Below are positions 17,422-24,443 of a stretch of 64,000 nucleotides of DNA, in pieces. Each line of letters begins with the position of its first letter. The stretch's first letter is position 1. A program made the position numbers and the translations under genes. Under the pieces are notes generated by a model that ran no database searches, was not told where the DNA came from, and saw nothing but the letters and a program-made list of their open reading frames with translations. Where the stretch lies: contig NZ_ABIZ01000001.1 in the NCBI RefSeq assembly GCF_000172155.1, positions 8,031,105 to 8,095,104 of the forward strand. The letters are read 5' to 3'. Origin of the DNA: Verrucomicrobium spinosum DSM 4136 = JCM 18804. GTDB lineage: Bacteria > Verrucomicrobiota > Verrucomicrobiia > Verrucomicrobiales > Verrucomicrobiaceae.

Positions 17422-19212
17422 CTACTCCTTGTCCGTCGGGGCGCTCTTGGCAGGCGGCGGCGGGGTCACCCCAAGGGCCTTCTGCGCACGGGCTTTCACT
17501 TCTTCCACGTCGGTTTTGGACTCCAGCACCCGCTTCCAGTAGGACTTGGCATCCTCCGTCTGGCCGAGTTGCTCATAGGCCTGGGCAATGTGGTCCAGGA
17601 TTTCCGCATCGGCCCCGGAGTCGGAGAACTCCTTCATGAGGTGCTCTGCACGCAGCAGTTCCGTAAGGGCCTCCTTGGCCTTGCCACGCTTGAAGAGCAG
17701 CCATCCCAGGCTGTCCACGAAGGCGGGGTTGTTCTGCTCCAGCTCATTGGCCTTGCGGATGAGCTGCTCTGCCTTGTCCAGATGCTGCCCTTGATCCAGC
17801 CACATGTAGCCCAGGTAGTTCATCGTGTTGGCGGCCCGGGGGGGATCGTGCGCGGGCGTGAGGGTGATGCTCTTTTCAAACTGGCGGGCTGCCGCGTCGA
17901 ACTGGCGGCTCCGCTCCAGCGCCACCCCCCAGTGGAAGTGAAACTGATCATCCAGGAGTTCCGCGGCGTTGGTCTCCGCCTGGCGTGACGCCTGCTCAAA
18001 GAGCTTCGCCGCATCGGCATACTTGTCCCCCTGGGTGAGGGCAATGGCCCGGTGGTAGGTGATGCGGGGCTCACCTGGGAAAAGCTGCTGGGCACGCTGG
18101 GTGAACTTCTCGAACCGTTCGGCATTGTTGGCGAAGCGCAGCAGCTTGCAGAGGTTGAGGTAGTCATTGAGATCGCCACCTCCCGCCTGTAGCGCTGCCT
18201 CGAACTGGTCCGCCGCAGGCCCAATCTCCTGCTTCTGCACGAGCTGGGTACCCAGCAGGCGGCGATGCTCCACGTCACTGGGGTAGGCCTCCACGAGGTC
18301 CTGAAGGGCTTTGAACGAATCGTCCGGCCGCTCCAAGGCTTCATAGAGCCGCACCAGCCGTTTCCGGGCATCGAGACTGTTGGAGCGGGCCACCATGTCC
18401 TCGCAGATCACCGCTGCCTGATCGAGCTGGTTGCTGAAGAGGTAATAGTCTGCCACCTGGATGAGCGCGTCGGGATCGCGGGACCCTTGGGCCAACTCGC
18501 GGGCTTTTGTGATGAAGGCGTTTACCTTGCCCAGATGATCCGCGCGACGTTCCTGGTCGGCGATCGGCCACACCTCCTGGGCCATCCGCGCCAGTTGCAG
18601 CCAGAAGCCTGCAGACGAAGGTTGGGCAAAGTCAGGAGCCAGCGCCCGCTCCAGCACAGCGCTGGCCTCCTTGCGCCGCCCCTGGGTGAGATGAAGGCGT
18701 ACGGCGGTCTCGTAGGCTGCGGCATCCTGTGGGAAGCTGCTCAGGGCCTGCTCCGCCACCTTGGCTGCCCGTGCCAGAAGGCCGTTCTCCGCCGAGCCAT
18801 GCGTGAGGCAGAACTGGATAAAATTGGCGGAGGGTTCTGGCGACTTGGGATGCGACTTGATGGCCTGCTCCAGCAGCGCCACGGCGGCCTCTTCCCCCTG
18901 GAAATTCAGGGTGAGCTCTGCGATGTGCGCCACGAGTTCTGGCTCGCCCGCATCCCCCTTCAGGAAGCTCAAGTAGTGCGGCAGGGCATCGCGGACCTTT
19001 CCCGAAGCTTCGAGATTCCGGGCCGTCAGGTAATGAGCCAGCGCCACGGCGTGCTGCTCGGCAACTCCGGCCAACTGCTGCCCAGGTTGCGCAGGAGCGT
19101 TGGCGTCCAGATCAGCCAGCGCCGGCACGGCGGCACGGAGGGTGGCGGGGATCAATCCGGAAGCCATCAGCCCCAGGCTGATGCTGAATCTGACCGCGGA
19201 ATGCATCTTCAT
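17422..19212 (-). CDS. Secreted tetratricopeptide-repeat protein
   Basis: A 596-residue protein with an N-terminal signal peptide (MKMHSAVRFSISLGLMASGLI, cleavage near LRAAVPA). A chain of TPR-like helical hairpins runs through most of its length. Typical units include ALPHYLSFLKGD, AAAYETAVRLHLTQGR, FVDSLGWLLFKRGKAKEALTEL and HIAQAYEQLGQTEDAKSYWKRVLE. The architecture resembles periplasmic TPR scaffolds such as those in assembly or lipoprotein complexes. No enzymatic motif is seen. It reads away from the hisG cluster and stands alone; its partner is unknown. Confidence 0.85.
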   Translation of the reverse strand: MKMHSAVRFSISLGLMASGLIPATLRAAVPALADLDANAPAQPGQQLAGVAEQHAVALAHYLTARNLEASGKVRDALPHYLSFLKGDAGEPELVAHIAELTLNFQGEEAAVALLEQAIKSHPKSPEPSANFIQFCLTHGSAENGLLARAAKVAEQALSSFPQDAAAYETAVRLHLTQGRRKEASAVLERALAPDFAQPSSAGFWLQLARMAQEVWPIADQERRADHLGKVNAFITKARELAQGSRDPDALIQVADYYLFSNQLDQAAVICEDMVARSNSLDARKRLVRLYEALERPDDSFKALQDLVEAYPSDVEHRRLLGTQLVQKQEIGPAADQFEAALQAGGGDLNDYLNLCKLLRFANNAERFEKFTQRAQQLFPGEPRITYHRAIALTQGDKYADAAKLFEQASRQAETNAAELLDDQFHFHWGVALERSRQFDAAARQFEKSITLTPAHDPPRAANTMNYLGYMWLDQGQHLDKAEQLIRKANELEQNNPAFVDSLGWLLFKRGKAKEALTELLRAEHLMKEFSDSGADAEILDHIAQAYEQLGQTEDAKSYWKRVLESKTDVEEVKARAQKALGVTPPPPAKSAPTDKE

Positions 19213-19336
19213 GACGGTAATGTAACACGGACACTAGCGGGAGTTGCTATCCGTTACGAGCATGGAATGTGCGAGCCCCCGGGTCATTTTGACCACAGGC
19301 AGGGTCAAATCGTTCCCAAGGGGGTGGGGAATTCAA

Positions 19337-19506
19337 TTTAACCACCAAGGCACAGAGAGTCCAAAGTCAGGAATTTTGAATTCGGGATGATAAATGAAGC
19401 TGCCAAAGACCTCCCCTACCGTAGCTAGGCATTTCCATTTCTAATTTATCATTCCTAATTTCTAATTTTTTCGGTCCTCTGTGTTCTCTGTGCCTCTGTG
19501 GTTAAT
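19337..19506. repeat. Nested inverted repeats (ACCACAGAGGCACAGAG and TTAGGAAT families)
   Basis: Outer arms 19337-19359 and 19477-19506 are inverted copies of a TTAACCACAGAGGCACAGAG word. Inner arms 19384-19400 and 19429-19455 carry GGATGATAAATG and its complement in the TTAGGAAT family. Together they could fold into one long hairpin. Another copy of the outer word is at 20793-20824, and a shorter start of it at about 10979-10990. Confidence 0.7.
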
Positions 19507-19536
19507 CAGCTCTACCCGCTCCGCTTGAAAACACCG

Positions 19537-19567
19537 AAAGCGCCGGTGCTCTGGGCACCGGCGCTTT
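19537..19567 (-). terminator. Strong hairpin downstream of the bS22-like/hisG genes
   Basis: AAAGCGCCGGTGC (19537-19549) pairs perfectly with GCACCGGCGCTTT (19555-19567) around a five-base loop. It lies about 70 bp beyond the stop of the minus-strand small ribosomal gene, and the minus-strand read has a run of Ts only of moderate quality. Confidence 0.7.
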
Positions 19568-19636
19568 GCAGGACAAACTGAGATAAAGAAACGAACGGGC
19601 AGCGGAAGGCGGCCTGGGCGCGCCTCCCTGCGGGCT

Positions 19637-19741
19637 CTAGCTCTTGTAACGCAAGCGCTTCTTGTGGCGGTTGGCCTTCATGCGCTTCTTACGCTTGTGT
19701 TTGTTGATCTTCGTCTTACGACGCTTCTTGAGCGAGCCCAT
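19637..19741 (-). CDS. AURKAIP1/COX24-domain small ribosomal protein (bS22/mS38-like)
   Basis: A 34-residue, extremely basic protein (MGSLKKRRKTKINKHKRKKR, then MKANRHKKRLRYKS). The pattern GS-x-KKRR-K-x-K-x-KHK-x-KK matches the AURKAIP1/COX24 domain of mitochondrial mS38. It also matches the tiny bS22 protein bound near the decoding centre in mycobacterial ribosomes. Small genes like this are found in several bacterial phyla. It sits 53 bp downstream of hisG on the same strand and is followed by a strong hairpin terminator. It is too short for standard gene-length cutoffs and easily missed. Confidence 0.85.
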   Translation of the reverse strand: MGSLKKRRKTKINKHKRKKRMKANRHKKRLRYKS

Positions 19742-19794
19742 GTCTGTATGTTTTTGGTTTTAGTTGGAGTAGAGTCTGGTCTTAAAAAAAGCGG

Positions 19795-20682
19795 TCAGTG
19801 GACGACTTTGTTCAATGGATACTCAATGATTCCCTCAGCACCCAAGGCTTTGAGGGCGGGTATCATCTCACGAACGACGGATTCGTCAATGATCGTTTCC
19901 ACCGCGACCCAGCCACCACCGGCCAGGTTGGAGATGGTAGGACGGCGCAGGGAGGGCAGTGCGTGCAGCAGATTCTCCAGCTTGTGGTCCGGCAGGTTCA
20001 TCTTGATGCCCACCTTGTAGCGGGCCTCCAAGGCACCGTTCAGGAGCAGGGCCAGGCGCTGCATCTTCTCCCGCTTCCAGGGATCGACATACGCGTTTTT
20101 GCTGGAGACGAACTGCGGATAGCTCTCCATGAGCGTGTCCACAATGCGCAATTTATTGGCCCGGAGGGAGGAGCCCGTCTCGGTGATGTCCACGATGGCA
20201 TCCACCAGCTCAGGCACCTTCACCTCGGTGGCACCCCAGCTGAATTCCACCTCGGCATTGACGCCGTTCTTTTCCAGATAGGTCTTGGTCAGGCCCACGG
20301 CCTCGGTGGAGATGCGCTTGCCCTCCAGATCCTTGACACTCTGGATGGGGGAGTCCTCAGGCACCACGAGCACCCAGCGGGTGGGTAGGGAGGTGGCCTT
20401 GCTGTAGCGCAGGTCGGTGATGACCTCGATATCCGCCTGGTTCTCCGCGATCCAGTCGCGACCGGTGATGCCGCAGTCCAGGAACCCGTGGTCCACATAG
20501 CGGCCAATTTCCTGGGCGCGCAGCAGGCGGATCTCCAGCTCGGCGTCATCCACGCTGGGCCGATAGGACCGCGAGTTGACGATGATGTTGAAGCCCGATC
20601 GCTTGAAAAGATCAAGCGTCGGATCCTGCAGGCTGCCCTTGGGCAGACCGATTCGGAGGATGTTTTTCTGGGCTTCCGCCAT
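19795..20682 (-). CDS. hisG: ATP phosphoribosyltransferase, long form
   Basis: HisG joins ATP and PRPP in the first committed step of histidine synthesis. The N-terminal catalytic lobes show [33 protein letters not shown], and the PRPP loop [16 protein letters not shown]. At 295 residues it is the long, hexameric type with a C-terminal ACT-like regulatory domain (about 225-295: [20 protein letters not shown], then [13 protein letters not shown]). Feedback inhibition by histidine is therefore expected, and no HisZ is needed. ATG 20682 (MAEAQKN) fits the family better than the upstream in-frame start. No other his genes are in the window. Confidence 0.95.
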   Translation of the reverse strand: MAEAQKNILRIGLPKGSLQDPTLDLFKRSGFNIIVNSRSYRPSVDDAELEIRLLRAQEIGRYVDHGFLDCGITGRDWIAENQADIEVITDLRYSKATSLPTRWVLVVPEDSPIQSVKDLEGKRISTEAVGLTKTYLEKNGVNAEVEFSWGATEVKVPELVDAIVDITETGSSLRANKLRIVDTLMESYPQFVSSKNAYVDPWKREKMQRLALLLNGALEARYKVGIKMNLPDHKLENLLHALPSLRRPTISNLAGGGWVAVETIIDESVVREMIPALKALGAEGIIEYPLNKVVH

Positions 20683-21196
20683 GGTGCGATTTTGCAAAAG
20701 GGCGGAGAGGATACACAGGGGGTGCGGCTTGGCGAATAGAAATTTCAATCTTGGGCCAGGGGAAGGAAGTCAGGGGTGGGTGGAAGGGAAAGTTTTACCA
20801 CAGAGGCACAGAGAACACAGAGGGAGGCAGGAAGGGTTGGGATGGGGGCGGGCCACGCGCCGTGTCCGGCTTGAGACTTGATGATCCAATCGTCTTACCT
20901 TGGCAAAAAGGGCCCGCAGCTCAGGAGGACCAAAGGTCCGGCGTCATACCCAGCCTTGGGCAACGCCCAAGGTGGGCGCTAGCATAGAGGTTGAGGGCTG
21001 TAGGCCCGGCGTCATTCCGGGATGCTCGTCTTGGGCAGGCGTGATGATACCGGCCCCTTTGGCCCTGAGGGCGCTGGTCCCGCATGCGGGACGGTCAGGA
21101 GCACTCCGCACTGACTTTTGCCGGGCATCGCGGGCGTGCTATGCTAGGTAGCGGCCAAGCTATTCCCGTTCTCCCTTTTTTTCCCCTCCCCTACCC
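20683..21196. other. Intergenic region with repeat words and hairpins
   Basis: Contains a copy of the ACCACAGAGGCACAGAG word (20793-20824), then several GC hairpins in the 20890-21100 stretch (for example GGACC-AAA-GGTCC at about 20929 and CCTTGGGC-AAC-GCCCAAGG at about 20954). No gene is credible. The rpiB promoter should lie at its right end. Confidence 0.5.
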
Positions 21197-21631
21197 ATGA
21201 AGATCTCCATTGGCTCTGACCACGCCGGATTCGCCTACAAAGAGAAGATCAAAGCTTTCCTCCAGTCCCTCGGCCACGAGGTGCAGGACTTCGGCACCTA
21301 CAGCGCGGATCCTGTGGACTATCCCACGTATGTGCGACCGGCCGCCGAGGCCGTGGCCAAGGGGGAGGCGGATCGCGGCATTGTGCTGGGCGGCTCCGGG
21401 AACGGGGAGGCCATCGTGGCCAACAAGGTGCGCGGCGTGCGCTGCTCCCTCTGCTGGAGTCACGACACGGCCCGCTGGGCCCGCGAACATAATGACGCCA
21501 ACGTCCTCGCCATCGGTGAGCGGACCATCTCCCCGGAACTGGCGCTTGAGATCGTGAAGATCTGGCTGGAAACCGAGTTCACCGCTGGCCGACATCTGGC
21601 CCGGGTGCAGGCGATTGAGGGGAAAGGCTAG
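21197..21631 (+). CDS. rpiB: Ribose-5-phosphate isomerase B (Glu-type active site)
   Basis: RpiB interconverts ribose 5-phosphate and ribulose 5-phosphate. The start MKISIGSDHAGFAYKE is the family signature (DHAG phosphate-binding loop). In the central loop this protein reads LGGSGNGEAIVANKVRG instead of the Cys-containing GTGIG loop of E. coli RpiB. The same GGSGNGE form is known from Mycobacterium tuberculosis, where a glutamate replaces the catalytic cysteine as the base. REHNDANVLAIGER and the C-terminal phosphate-contact Arg (GRHLARV) are present. Length 144 aa is normal. It is convergent with the PqiC-like gene across an inverted repeat. Confidence 0.93.
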   Translation: MKISIGSDHAGFAYKEKIKAFLQSLGHEVQDFGTYSADPVDYPTYVRPAAEAVAKGEADRGIVLGGSGNGEAIVANKVRGVRCSLCWSHDTARWAREHNDANVLAIGERTISPELALEIVKIWLETEFTAGRHLARVQAIEGKG

Positions 21632-21726
21632 GCGTTAGGGGTTAGATGTTGTGACTGAAGGGTTTTGAGGCGGGAGTGGCAGCCCACAGACCACCCATAA
21701 CTTTCTAACCCTTAACCCCTAACGTC
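21631..21726. repeat. Inverted repeat of GTTAGGGGTTA words between convergent genes
   Basis: The left arm (21631-21650) immediately follows the rpiB stop. The right arm (21699-21726) covers the last codons of the PqiC-like gene. They share GCGTTAGGGGTTAG / CTAACCCCTAACG-type pairing. In the PqiC-like gene the repeat encodes the final residues TLGVKG and the stop. Confidence 0.75.
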
Positions 21727-22292
21727 TTCCCCACCTCCACCGCAAAGCGCGCAATGAGACGACTCTCTGCCGCCACGAGTGCGTCGTAGCCATCTTTGCT
21801 CAGGGGCTCCGTGCCGGACCAGGACCGGGTGGCGATGAGCTTGCGGTCCGGGAGGGAATAGACCCGCCACGATGCCTCCATGAAGGCATCGCCTTCTGAA
21901 GTGCCATGGAGGTGGGTGAGATCCAAGGAGATTTGATACTTGAGCCCGTCATCCGTATCCCACGGGTAAGTACGAAGATTGCCCGTCTTGAGTTGACGCC
22001 CCAAATTCGTGGCCAACACGCGGGCGAAGTTGTCCTCCAGCTTGCCGGCCCAGCGATGAGACTCCGCCACAGCGATGCGCGTGCCGTCCTCCCGCATCAC
22101 GAGATTGGGCCGGTCCAGATACCCTGCCAGGGCCACCGGCCCCACGCCAATGCCCACCCCCCCGCCAGACGGCACCGGGCCGTCCGCCGTGAGCGCGTAG
22201 AAGGCCCGGGTGGGTGCCGAGGAACACGAGGACAGAAGCCCAAGACCAAGGGCCAGGGGCGCGAGGAGAAACAAAACGCGATGGAGAGTCAT
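21705..22292 (-). CDS. PqiC-family (ABC-type transport auxiliary) lipoprotein
   Basis: A 195-residue outer-membrane-type lipoprotein. The signal peptide MTLHRVLFLLAPLALGLGLL ends at lipobox LLSSC. The PqiC/YmbA-type domain follows: RAFYALT, then VGPVALAGYLDRPNLVMRE and AESHRWAGKLEDNFARVLATNLGR. In E. coli PqiC works with the PqiAB lipid-transport bridge of the MCE family. No MCE protein or ABC ATPase is adjacent here, so its partner must be encoded elsewhere. The gene begins 32 bp after gmhB on the same strand and likely shares its transcript. The last codons fall in a repeat arm. Confidence 0.85.
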   Translation of the reverse strand: MTLHRVLFLLAPLALGLGLLSSCSSAPTRAFYALTADGPVPSGGGVGIGVGPVALAGYLDRPNLVMREDGTRIAVAESHRWAGKLEDNFARVLATNLGRQLKTGNLRTYPWDTDDGLKYQISLDLTHLHGTSEGDAFMEASWRVYSLPDRKLIATRSWSGTEPLSKDGYDALVAAESRLIARFAVEVGKTLGVKG

Positions 22293-22324
22293 TGAGGGGG
22301 GAGAGCTGACGCAGACGGATCGGA

Positions 22325-22864
22325 TCAAGCAGGAAGAACGCGCTCCAACAATGCGGGCAGTTCCGATACGCTCTGGAGCGTGTGCGAAGCTGCGACCGTG
22401 GCCTCCTTTTCGCCCAAGACTCGGATCGTGCGAGGCACTCCGGCATTCACTGCCATCTGGATGTCCCGGTCGTGATCGCCAATCAGCCAGGAGCGACTGA
22501 GGTCCAGGTCATGCGCCGCCGCCGCCTGCTCGATCATCTCTGGAGAGGGCTTGCGGCAAGTGCAATCCGGATCGCTGGAGAGGCAGGTGCAGGCATAGAT
22601 GGCGTCAAACGCGGCCCCATGGGGCTCCAGAGCGGCCTGCATGCGGTCGTGAATGTCATCCAGCGCGGCCTGGGTCATGAGACCTTTGCCGACCCCCTGC
22701 TGGCTGGTCACGACGACGAGTATGAAGCCTGCCTCCTTGAGCCTGGCGAGGGCCTTGACAATACCCTCGCAAAAATGGAACGCCTCCCAGCTCAGTACAT
22801 AGCCCGCTCCGGGCGAGACATTGACGACACCATCACGATCAAAGAAAAAAGCGGGGGATGACAT
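22325..22864 (-). CDS. gmhB: D-glycero-D-manno-heptose-1,7-bisphosphate 7-phosphatase (HAD family)
   Basis: GmhB removes the 7-phosphate during ADP-heptose synthesis for lipopolysaccharide. HAD motif I is FFDRDGVVNV (residues 7-16), motif II VVTSQQGVGKG, and motif IV GDHDRDIQMAVNAG. A zinc-binding cysteine cluster CTCLSSDPDCTCRKP, typical of GmhB and the histidinol-phosphatase relatives, is complete. Length 179 aa is normal. ATG 22864 is chosen over a longer frame because it starts directly before motif I. It is divergent from the DUF1080 gene. Its presence fits a Gram-negative envelope. Confidence 0.92.
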   Translation of the reverse strand: MSSPAFFFDRDGVVNVSPGAGYVLSWEAFHFCEGIVKALARLKEAGFILVVVTSQQGVGKGLMTQAALDDIHDRMQAALEPHGAAFDAIYACTCLSSDPDCTCRKPSPEMIEQAAAAHDLDLSRSWLIGDHDRDIQMAVNAGVPRTIRVLGEKEATVAASHTLQSVSELPALLERVLPA

Positions 22865-23003
22865 GGGGCTGAAAAAGTGGCCTGCGCCACCCACAGCTAG
22901 CGGATGGATGCGCGCCCGTCATGCGCAAATAACCGTTGCCGGGCAAGAAGACAGCCAGTGCGTCAGTAACCCTGCCTTCACCGTTTTTGCACCTTTCCGC
23001 TTC

Positions 23004-23786
23004 ATGAAACGCAAACGCACCCTCCTCTCCTGCCTGCTGCCTCTGGCGCTGGCCACTGCCGCCCTCTCGCAAAGCCCACCCCCCCATCTGGGCGCAGGTG
23101 CCAAGCCTGAAGAGGGTGCGGAAGTCATTCTGGATGGCTCCCGCCAGATGCTGGATGAGAAGTGGACCTACTGGGAGGGGCCACGCTTCGCCTCCGCCCT
23201 GCCCATCAAGTGGAAGGTGGTGGAAGACCCGGTGGACGGCGGCTCCGCCATCATGACAGACGACCGCGCGGCGGACAAAGGCAAGTACGGCGCGGCGGAC
23301 ATCGTGACCAAGAAGCCGTACCGCGACTTCCGCCTGCACATTGAGTTTTACATCACCAAGCCGGGCGGCAACAGCGGGGTGTACCTGCAGAACCGGTATG
23401 AGATCCAGGTGCTGGACGGCGACAAGACCAAGCACGGCATGGGTGCGGTGATCAATGAGACCGAATCCCCGTATGACGCCTACCTCGGCGTGGGCAAGTG
23501 GAACAGCTATGACATCGTCTTCCGCGCGGCCCGGTTCGAGGACGGCAAGCTGGTGGAGAAGCCGCTGGTCACAATGTACTTCAACGGGAAGAAGGTGCAC
23601 AAGAACGTGGCCATCAGCAAGGTCTGGGGCGGCCCCAACTCCGGCGTGGATGGAGGAAATAACAACGGGTTCGGCATCACGGACACCCCGCAGGGTCTGA
23701 AGCTCCAGTGCGAAGGCCACGATGTGAGGTATCGGAACGCGTGGATCAAGGAGCTGAATCTGAAAAAGGCGGACACGGATTTTTAG
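23004..23786 (+). CDS. Secreted DUF1080 (3-keto-disaccharide hydrolase-like) protein
   Basis: A 260-residue protein with a signal peptide (MKRKRTLLSCLLPLALATA) and one DUF1080 concanavalin-like domain. Family landmarks are RDFRLHIEFYI, GGNSGVYLQNRYEIQVLDG, KWNSYDIVFRAARFE, VTMYFNGKKVHKNV and a C-terminal RYRNAWIKEL. Members act on carbohydrates (3-keto-glycoside hydrolases are known) and are very numerous in Verrucomicrobia and Planctomycetes. A GC hairpin follows the stop codon directly. It is not in an operon with a sulfatase or oxidoreductase here, so the substrate is unknown. Confidence 0.88.
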   Translation: MKRKRTLLSCLLPLALATAALSQSPPPHLGAGAKPEEGAEVILDGSRQMLDEKWTYWEGPRFASALPIKWKVVEDPVDGGSAIMTDDRAADKGKYGAADIVTKKPYRDFRLHIEFYITKPGGNSGVYLQNRYEIQVLDGDKTKHGMGAVINETESPYDAYLGVGKWNSYDIVFRAARFEDGKLVEKPLVTMYFNGKKVHKNVAISKVWGGPNSGVDGGNNNGFGITDTPQGLKLQCEGHDVRYRNAWIKELNLKKADTDF

Positions 23787-23800
23787 CCCCCTTCGGGGGC
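23786..23800 (+). terminator. GC hairpin at the DUF1080-gene stop
   Basis: GCCCC (23786-23790) pairs with GGGGC (23796-23800) around CTTCG, directly behind the TAG. No T-run follows, so it may only protect the mRNA end. Confidence 0.45.
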
Positions 23801-24436
23801 AGACGCCAGACTAAAAGACACCAGACTTCAGACCTGAGCTGGCATCTGGATGAGCACGCCCAGTGGAGGAGTCTGTAAAAGGAGCAAGGGCCATTCTTGT
23901 CACGGGCCGGTGCAGGCACCCCATGAGATGGCCTCTCTCCCTCGCTGCCAAAAAATCTGGGTTGTAGGGCGACCGCTCCGGTTGCCACACCGGGAGACGT
24001 TCGCGGCAAGCGGAGCGCTCGCCCTACAACAGGTCACGCGCTGGATGTGCTGGTCAGTAAAAGGAGCAAGGGACACTCTTATTCCGGTCGCGTGCAAGCG
24101 CCCGATGAGGCTGCCTCTCTCCCGCGCTGCCAAAAAATCTGGGTTGTAGGGCGACCGCTCCGGTTGCCACACCGGGAGACGTTCGCGGCAAGCGGAGCGC
24201 TCGCCCTACAACAGGTCACGCGCTGGATGTGCTGGTCAGTAAAAGGAGCAAGGGCCATTCTTGTCCCGATTGGAAGGGCATCACTGAGGTGGCTGCCCCA
24301 CTTGCTCCGCTTCCAGAGCCGGTTGGGACAACCGGACTACCCCGCAGGCGACAGCTGAAAAGTAGTGCCGGGCTTTAGCCTGGCGTTGTTTGGGGTGGAA
24401 TCGCGCGACTGAACAGTCCCGCATGCGGGACTGTGA
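23787..24436. other. 650-bp repeat-filled intergenic region
   Basis: Framed by an inverted pair of the GACACCAGAC/CCTGAG family (23799-23842 and 24450-24482). It contains a 182-bp tandem duplication, two 70-bp palindromes and an AAAGTAGT element. No gene is supported. Confidence 0.7.
23875..24268. repeat. 182-bp tandem repeat, two copies plus a partial third
   Basis: The phrase GTAAAAGGAGCAAGGG starts at 23875, 24057 and 24239, exactly 182 bp apart each time. Copies one and two are almost identical and each contains a full 70-bp TGTAGGGC palindrome (23961-24030, 24143-24212). The third copy breaks off after about 30 bp. In these two palindromes the ends GTTGTAGGGCGA and TCGCCCTACAAC are perfect 12-bp inverted repeats. 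Confidence 0.9.
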
Positions 24437-24443
24437 CTACTTT
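24358..24443. repeat. Palindromic element bounded by AAAGTAGT/ACTACTTT
   Basis: Begins AAAGTAGTGCCGGGCTTTAG and ends GTGACTACTTT, with an inner GTCCCGCATGCGGGAC palindrome. Relatives are at 27696-27773, 56962-57038 and 63848-63924, and a truncated one at 14691-14715. The right end overlaps the stop region of the PPC-domain gene. Confidence 0.8.

Noticed and set aside
23875-24268. CRISPR-like array
   Set aside because: The 182-bp period without alternating unique spacers and the presence of palindromic elements make it a tandem duplication; no cas genes are present.
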